Source of the DNA: Acidobacteriaceae bacterium | Lineage (GTDB): Bacteria > Acidobacteriota > Terriglobia > Terriglobales > Acidobacteriaceae | Direction: 5' to 3' | Assembly: GCA_003140075.1 (NCBI GenBank) | Contig: PLIO01000070.1 | Coordinates: forward strand, 96,042 to 160,041 | DNA: 64,000 bases | In this document: positions 58,720 through 64,000 of the stretch, piece after piece | How the letters are laid out: every line of letters begins with the position of its first letter | How positions within the stretch are numbered: position 1 is the first letter of the stretch | Translations under genes and position numbers: made by a program | Notes under the pieces: generated by a model | Seen by the model: only the letters and a program-made list of their open reading frames with translations | Databases searched by the model: none | Told to the model about the DNA's origin: nothing

Positions 58720-61700
58720 GGGACAAGCCCCGGCTTCTCGATGCCGCTCTGTTTTCCAGGAGGAGGAAAGCGCAGGTCCAGAGTCATAGGAAAGATCGGG
58801 TTGGTCTCTTCGTCTGGCACCGCAATGGGCCCGGACGGCGGCCCGGATACTTGGAAGCGCTGCCGGCGGCGGCCCTCGGCCTCCGTTGCGTTTACAGGGC
58901 GGGCTGTATAAGCGCGGCCATCGGGTGATCCCACATGGTAGGTGCATCGGCCTATGGAACGCTCTTTCCAGCGGTCAATCATGTCGAAGGTTAAGGGCGC
59001 ATGCACGGGAACTGTTGGATGTAACACGGCCGAGAGCTGGCGGGCGCGAAAACGTACGCCAGCTATGGCCGCTCCTTGTTCACTATGAGAAGGTTCGCCC
59101 GTGGAATAGAGTGGCACCCTGCGACCGTTGCATGTAACTGCATAGCGAGATTCCGTGGCGAACCCAGACACCTTTACCTGAATCCGCTCGAACGACGAAT
59201 CCACCGCGCGAACCGTTTGACCGGAAGTTGTCTCTTCCGCAAGCACATTCCATGGCTCAAGGGCGTGACGCAGTTCGAGTTCGACTCCCTCAGCAGCGAC
59301 CGACCCGATCTTCGGAAAGCGAAACTCCATGTGCGAAGCAAACCACTTCTCTTCGAAATTGTAGCCGGAACCGCGCAAGCAGGTAAGCACATCGAAAAAG
59401 TCGCGCCTGACAAAATGCGGCAGCAAAAAACGATCATGGAGCGCAGTACCCCAACGGACGAGGCCACCTTCGAATGGACGTTTCCAAAACATCGCTACCA
59501 GCGCACGGATGAGCAGCATCTCGATAAGACCCATTCTCCCATGTGGAGCCATTTCGAAGGCACGCAATTCGAGCAAACCGAGGCGCAACCCGCGCCCTTC
59601 CGGGGGAAAGAGTTTGTCGATGCAGAACTCGGCGCGATGCGCGTTACCCGTGACGTCGACGAGCAGGTTGCGGAACAATCCATCCACCATGGCCGGCGGG
59701 CAGTCGTCCGTGGGCAGATTACTAAAAGCGACCTCCAGCTCGTACAAGGCGTCCATGCGCGCCTCGTCGACGCGTGGAGACTGGCTGGTCGGGCCGACGT
59801 ACATGCCGGAAAACAGATACGAGAGCGATGGATGGTTCTGCCAGAACGCCAGCATGCTGCGCAGCAGATCCGGACGGCGCAGGAAAGGGCTGTCCAGCAC
59901 GGTCGCTCCGCCGATCACGATGTGGCTGCCGCCGCCGGTGGCGAGATGGCCGCCGTCATAGCCGAACTTTTCCCCGGTCAGCCGATTATGGCACGCTTCT
60001 TCAAACAGCACTGTGTTGATCTGTTCGAGTTCGTCCCAATTGCTCGCCGGTGGCAAGTTTACTTCCAGAACTCCGGGATCGGGTGTGAGGCTGAAGGATC
60101 GCAACCGCGGATCGGAAGGCGGGGCGTAGCCCTCCAGCCACACCGGCTTCTGCAGAAACTGGCACGTATCCTCGACGGCGGCGACCAGGTCCAGGTAATC
60201 CGCAAGCTTGGACGCACATGGCAAAAGCACGTGCAAGCGGCCTTCTCGAGCCTGCACGCAGAGCGCGGGCCGGATCAGTTCCGGCGCAGTTTCCGCGGTC
60301 GCCGAAAGGGCAGGCAGCGGATCGGCCACGGGATTTTTCTGGAAGAGATCCATCCGCCGGCTCGGGCGTGATGGAAGCTTGATCCGGCCTTCAAGTTGCG
60401 CAGCGCACGGCGCAGCCTCGTACTCGTATTCGAGCTCATCAGGTGCCACCCAGGGCATCGCTTCGGTCGCTATGCGGTAGCCGAGGGGGGAATCGCCGGG
60501 CGACAATAGCAGGCGTTCCGGGCGAGGGAACCACAGCTGGCTCGACCAGCACAACTGGCCCGCCGGCTGACGGCGACGAATGGGCAGGATGTATCCCGCC
60601 GGGTCCGCAGACTTAATTTCACCGTCGTAGGCGGCCAATACGTTTTCGGAGCTTACCCCAAGCCGGTGGGTGAGCGCTTCCATGAACTTCAAAGCATCGG
60701 CCGCGCCGAAACCGTAATCCTGACCCTCGCGAGCGATGAGATCGATATTCTCCCAAACGGGGATACGGTCGAGGCGCCAAGAGCAGCTCAGCGCCCAACG
60801 CGGCAAAGGCTCGCCGGGATACCATTTGCCTTGCCCGAAGTGAAGCAGTGCGCCGGGCGCCAGCTTCTCGCGGAGGCATCGGATGAGAGACAAGCCTCGA
60901 GTTCTCTTAATTGGTCCCAGAGCATCGATGTTCCATTGCGGGCTCTCAGGCTCGTCGATGCCGACGAATGTAGGTTCGCCGCCCATGGTCAGTCGCACGT
61001 CCTGCGCTTCCAAGTCCGCGTCGACGTGATGCGCTACCTGTTCGACCTGCAGCCAATCCTCCTCGGTGAAGGGCTTGGACGGCCGCGGTGCGTCATTCAA
61101 GCGGCGAATGGACATGGAATGGCTGAAGTCCACGTTGGCCAGCTCAACCGTGCCCTCGATGGGCGCGGCCTTGGAAGCGTTCGGGGTGCAGACGAGCGGG
61201 ATGTGACCCTCACCGGCGAACAGGCCCGAGGTCGGATCCATCCCAATCCAGCCCGCACCCGGCAAAAATACTTCCGCCCAAGCATGGAAGTCGGCAGAGT
61301 CGGTTTGCGGACCGCTCGGTGCGTCTGAGCCTGCTTCGTCCGGCGCTCTCTCGTCCGCTGCCAACTGAATCAGATACCCGGAGACGAAGCGTGCCGCGAT
61401 TCCCAAATGTCGGAGAACCTGCACCAGCAGCCATGACGAGTCACGGCAGGATCCAGTGCCCTTTTCCAGGGTCTGCTCGCATGTCTGGACGCCGGGATCC
61501 AGCCGCGTCACGTAGCCAATTTCGTTGCGTATTCTCCGATTCACGTCGACCAAAAAACTGATCGTTCCTTGCTTCTCGCGGGAAAGCTTCCTCAGAAAAG
61601 TCTGGAGCAGGGGTCCGGCCGGCTCGGCCGAACGATAGGGTTCGAGATCCTTAGCCAGATCCGGAGCGTAATCAAAAGGGTAGTTTTCGACTCCTGGCTC

Positions 61701-61985
61701 CAGGAAGAAATCGAACGGATTGAAGGGAGATAGCTCCGCGACGAGGTCCACCTCAACCACAAACTCGTTGGTCTTGTCCGGGAAAAGAAGGCGCGCCAGA
61801 TGATTGTTGTGGGCGTCGAGCTGCCAACTAAGAAGGTGAGCGGGCGGGCTGACGCTAAGCGAGTAGCTGTGGATTGGCGTTCGACAATGCGGGGCAGGAC
61901 GCAATCGTATAACCTGCGGACCGATTGAGACCGCCTTGTCGTAACGGTACCGTGTCCAATGATTGAGAGCAACCTGTATGCTCAT
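58716..61985 (-). CDS. transglutaminase domain plus DUF2126 (COG4196-type) protein
   Basis: N-terminal TGase (EKGTGSCRDSSWLLVQVLRHLGIAARFVSGYL; DFHAWAEVFLPGAGWIGMDPTSGL) followed by DVRLTMGGEPTFVGIDEPESPQWN...FGYDGGHLATGGGSHIVIGGATVLDSPFLRRPDLLRSML. Confidence 0.93.
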   Translation of the reverse strand: MSIQVALNHWTRYRYDKAVSIGPQVIRLRPAPHCRTPIHSYSLSVSPPAHLLSWQLDAHNNHLARLLFPDKTNEFVVEVDLVAELSPFNPFDFFLEPGVENYPFDYAPDLAKDLEPYRSAEPAGPLLQTFLRKLSREKQGTISFLVDVNRRIRNEIGYVTRLDPGVQTCEQTLEKGTGSCRDSSWLLVQVLRHLGIAARFVSGYLIQLAADERAPDEAGSDAPSGPQTDSADFHAWAEVFLPGAGWIGMDPTSGLFAGEGHIPLVCTPNASKAAPIEGTVELANVDFSHSMSIRRLNDAPRPSKPFTEEDWLQVEQVAHHVDADLEAQDVRLTMGGEPTFVGIDEPESPQWNIDALGPIKRTRGLSLIRCLREKLAPGALLHFGQGKWYPGEPLPRWALSCSWRLDRIPVWENIDLIAREGQDYGFGAADALKFMEALTHRLGVSSENVLAAYDGEIKSADPAGYILPIRRRQPAGQLCWSSQLWFPRPERLLLSPGDSPLGYRIATEAMPWVAPDELEYEYEAAPCAAQLEGRIKLPSRPSRRMDLFQKNPVADPLPALSATAETAPELIRPALCVQAREGRLHVLLPCASKLADYLDLVAAVEDTCQFLQKPVWLEGYAPPSDPRLRSFSLTPDPGVLEVNLPPASNWDELEQINTVLFEEACHNRLTGEKFGYDGGHLATGGGSHIVIGGATVLDSPFLRRPDLLRSMLAFWQNHPSLSYLFSGMYVGPTSQSPRVDEARMDALYELEVAFSNLPTDDCPPAMVDGLFRNLLVDVTGNAHRAEFCIDKLFPPEGRGLRLGLLELRAFEMAPHGRMGLIEMLLIRALVAMFWKRPFEGGLVRWGTALHDRFLLPHFVRRDFFDVLTCLRGSGYNFEEKWFASHMEFRFPKIGSVAAEGVELELRHALEPWNVLAEETTSGQTVRAVDSSFERIQVKVSGFATESRYAVTCNGRRVPLYSTGEPSHSEQGAAIAGVRFRARQLSAVLHPTVPVHAPLTFDMIDRWKERSIGRCTYHVGSPDGRAYTARPVNATEAEGRRRQRFQVSGPPSGPIAVPDEETNPIFPMTLDLRFPPPGKQSGIEKPGLVP

Positions 61986-62034
61986 GCACCCTCATGCGGC
62001 CCACGCCTGGAGTTTCCGGTTCGTTCAGACTTCG

Positions 62035-62997
62035 CTACTGTTGTTGCTGAGCATTGACCAAGTGTATTTGTTGGCTTTCGTCAAGAAATTGGGACCACTC
62101 TTCGTCCGCCGCAAACTCTTCGTCGGGAGGGAGCACGGCTTGGGACGGCGTGACCCGAACTCGAACTTGGAGCTGCGTGTCTGCTCTTCCCATCATCATA
62201 CCCATGGTGGGTGGAACGTCGGCATAATCGCGGCCGATTGCGGTGCGAATGTGCCCCTCGCCTGCGAGGCGATTAATTGTCGGATCGAAACCTACCCAGC
62301 CCACACCAGGTAGAAGGGCTTCCACCCAGGCATGCGTGGCAGCGTCCGCCAAGAGATGCGTGCTTTCGCTGCTGTGGTAAACATATCCACTGACATAGCG
62401 GCAAGGAATGTTGGCGTTTCGAACCAGTGCGATCATGATATGAGCAAAATCCTGGCATACACCCTGTTTCAACCGAAGGGCATGCTCGATCGGCGAATTT
62501 ACCGCGGTGCTTTTCTTGACGTAGCTAAAACTGCGCTGCACACCGGCGGCAATATCCAGTAGAAATGCCAAAGGACTGCGTCCGTTCCTTTCAGTCGCGC
62601 CAATCTCCTTTGCCAACTCTGCAAGCTCCGGGGATGGGCGCGCAAAATGACTCGGCATCAGCATGTCCCAGTAATCTTTTTTCTCCACGAGCTGTTCCAG
62701 ATCACTCCACGCTTCGTAGTCCATGACCTCGGGGACCGAGGGCTGAGGGTCAATATTTACTAGAGCGTCCGTGATGATGGTCAGCTGGCCATGGCGGGAA
62801 GGCAAGTCGAAGTGATGCACCAGATTGCCATAGGAATCGGTATAGCCAAAAATGCGGGCTCGCGGATTGACCGACAGCTGAAAAACAAAGCAGCGCTGGT
62901 TGCCCTCGCTCCTGGGGTGCATGCGAACTTCCATCATGCTCTGCCAGACGGAATGGCTGTAGCGATAGCGCGTGAAATGGCGAATAGCATAGAACAT
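62035..62997 (-). CDS. transglutaminase-like protein with N-terminal beta domain
   Basis: AIRHFTRYRYSHSVWQSMMEVRMHPRS; LKQGVCQDFAHIMIALVRNANIPCRYVSGYV; AATHAWVEALLPGVGWVGFDPTINRLAGEGHIRTAIGRDYADVPP. Confidence 0.93.
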   Translation of the reverse strand: MFYAIRHFTRYRYSHSVWQSMMEVRMHPRSEGNQRCFVFQLSVNPRARIFGYTDSYGNLVHHFDLPSRHGQLTIITDALVNIDPQPSVPEVMDYEAWSDLEQLVEKKDYWDMLMPSHFARPSPELAELAKEIGATERNGRSPLAFLLDIAAGVQRSFSYVKKSTAVNSPIEHALRLKQGVCQDFAHIMIALVRNANIPCRYVSGYVYHSSESTHLLADAATHAWVEALLPGVGWVGFDPTINRLAGEGHIRTAIGRDYADVPPTMGMMMGRADTQLQVRVRVTPSQAVLPPDEEFAADEEWSQFLDESQQIHLVNAQQQQ

Positions 62998-63929
62998 CAG
63001 GTTTGGAAGGCACCCTCAATCGGATATTCGATATAGAGTTCGTGAACCGCCGCATGCAGTTCACGACATTGGTCGATAATTGCCGCAAGATATTTGTGTA
63101 AGTCGGCAATGATTTCGCCAACCTGTACGTAGGCGACCATCGATTGCAAACGCCCGATCAATCTTTCGACTTTTTCCGTCCTGCGGCTCAAGGAAAGATT
63201 GCTGATTGACGTCAAAGCCTCGTGCATTCGGTCCAGGGAATAACGGACCGAATAAGGGAACTCGGGCTTCAGCAGGAGGAAATTCGCTATCCTTTCCGGT
63301 TTGAGTTCGGCCGTGCATGCCTTGCAATAAGCTTCAAACGCAGCACAACTGCTTAGCAGGCCCACCCAATCTAAATCATCGGCATGCTTGTCGACGACAA
63401 AATAGGCATCCAGCAGGACGCTGAGATTACAGGCTCTCTCTATGTATTTGCCGAGCTGGATAAAATGCCAGGCCTCGTCGTGATTCATAGTGGCGGCGGT
63501 AATTCCACTGAACCTGTACGAGCCTTCGCGAACCAGGCTCACCGCTCGCATGGCGCCTGCGTCATCATTGGGTTGCAGCTCAATGCCAGTCACCTCGTGG
63601 AAAAGGCGATTCAGGTGCTCCCACATCTCCGAACTGATCTCCTCGCGAACCTGCCGGGCATTCTCGCGGGCAACGCTGATGCAATTCACAATCGAAAAAG
63701 CCCCTTCCGTATCCGCTACCAACAAAAACAGGGCACGCTGCGGGTCGACGTTGCTGGAAGCTGCACCGGGGGCTAGCGATGAAACAGCGCGAAACCAACG
63801 CTCTTCCGTGGAAAACTTTGCAGGATTTAGAATCAGGCCATAAGTCGCCTTCAGCACACGCGAGGCGTTGTCCGCCCTCTCGAAATAACGGCTCATCCAG
63901 TAGAGACTGTCGGCTACGCGAGAAAGCAT
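62997..63929 (-). CDS. alpha-E domain protein (COG2307-type)
   Basis: MLSRVADSLYWMSRYFERADNASRVLKATYGL; overlaps the start of the downstream TGase gene. Confidence 0.92.
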   Translation of the reverse strand: MLSRVADSLYWMSRYFERADNASRVLKATYGLILNPAKFSTEERWFRAVSSLAPGAASSNVDPQRALFLLVADTEGAFSIVNCISVARENARQVREEISSEMWEHLNRLFHEVTGIELQPNDDAGAMRAVSLVREGSYRFSGITAATMNHDEAWHFIQLGKYIERACNLSVLLDAYFVVDKHADDLDWVGLLSSCAAFEAYCKACTAELKPERIANFLLLKPEFPYSVRYSLDRMHEALTSISNLSLSRRTEKVERLIGRLQSMVAYVQVGEIIADLHKYLAAIIDQCRELHAAVHELYIEYPIEGAFQT

Positions 63930-63958
63930 GGCGTTGTGTATCCCACTTCTTCAAAATC

Positions 63959-64000
63959 TCAATTCTGCAAGACCCACGTGTCTTTCGAGCCGCCGCCTTG
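63959..64000 (-). CDS. 3' end of a second circularly permuted ATP-grasp gene (truncated by window edge)
   Basis: Minus-strand frame reads GGSKDTWVLQN*, matching RGGHSKDAWVLWD in the CP-ATP-grasp at 56224-58719. Confidence 0.6.
   Translation of the reverse strand, partial: QGGGSKDTWVLQN

Noticed and set aside
59076-60371. 431-aa plus-strand ORF opposite DUF2126
   Set aside because: Antisense shadow of the TGase-DUF2126 gene; no domain signal.

Overview
The window looks like an Acidobacteriota-type chromosomal segment; this taxonomic guess comes only from gene content and protein style. From left to right it contains:
(1) A catabolic/transport region, about 1-14.4 kb: class IV aminotransferase, aldehyde dehydrogenase, exosortase, ASH/Fn3 surface proteins, DUF485 plus an acetate-type symporter, benzoylformate decarboxylase-like ThDP enzyme, ketopantoate reductase-like protein, cupin dioxygenase, Yellow/royal-jelly-like protein and an MFS transporter.
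(2) Tandem LysR paralogues, about 14.4-19.1 kb. One is split by a complete IS1595-type element (15027-17804) with 25-bp imperfect TIRs, an 8-bp TSD (CTAATTAG) and passenger genes.
(3) A large TonB-dependent, Oar-like receptor, then tRNA-Ser(GCT) with a tyrosine-recombinase remnant.
(4) A roughly 22-kb, almost entirely minus-strand exopolysaccharide/capsule locus, about 25.5-47.7 kb. It contains an UpxY/NusG-like antiterminator, SLBB export protein, PAP2-Wzi fusion, Wzz, Wzx, Wzy, several glycosyltransferases, AsnB, methyltransferases, an epimerase and a WecA-CapD-N fusion.
(5) Two receiver-type regulators with unusual intergenic repeats.
(6) A Tat-exported FAD oxidase and a truncated nitroreductase.
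(7) A transglutaminase / circularly permuted ATP-grasp / alpha-E / DUF2126 cluster (about 53-64 kb) that continues past the right edge.
All family assignments come from reading motifs by eye; no database search was run.
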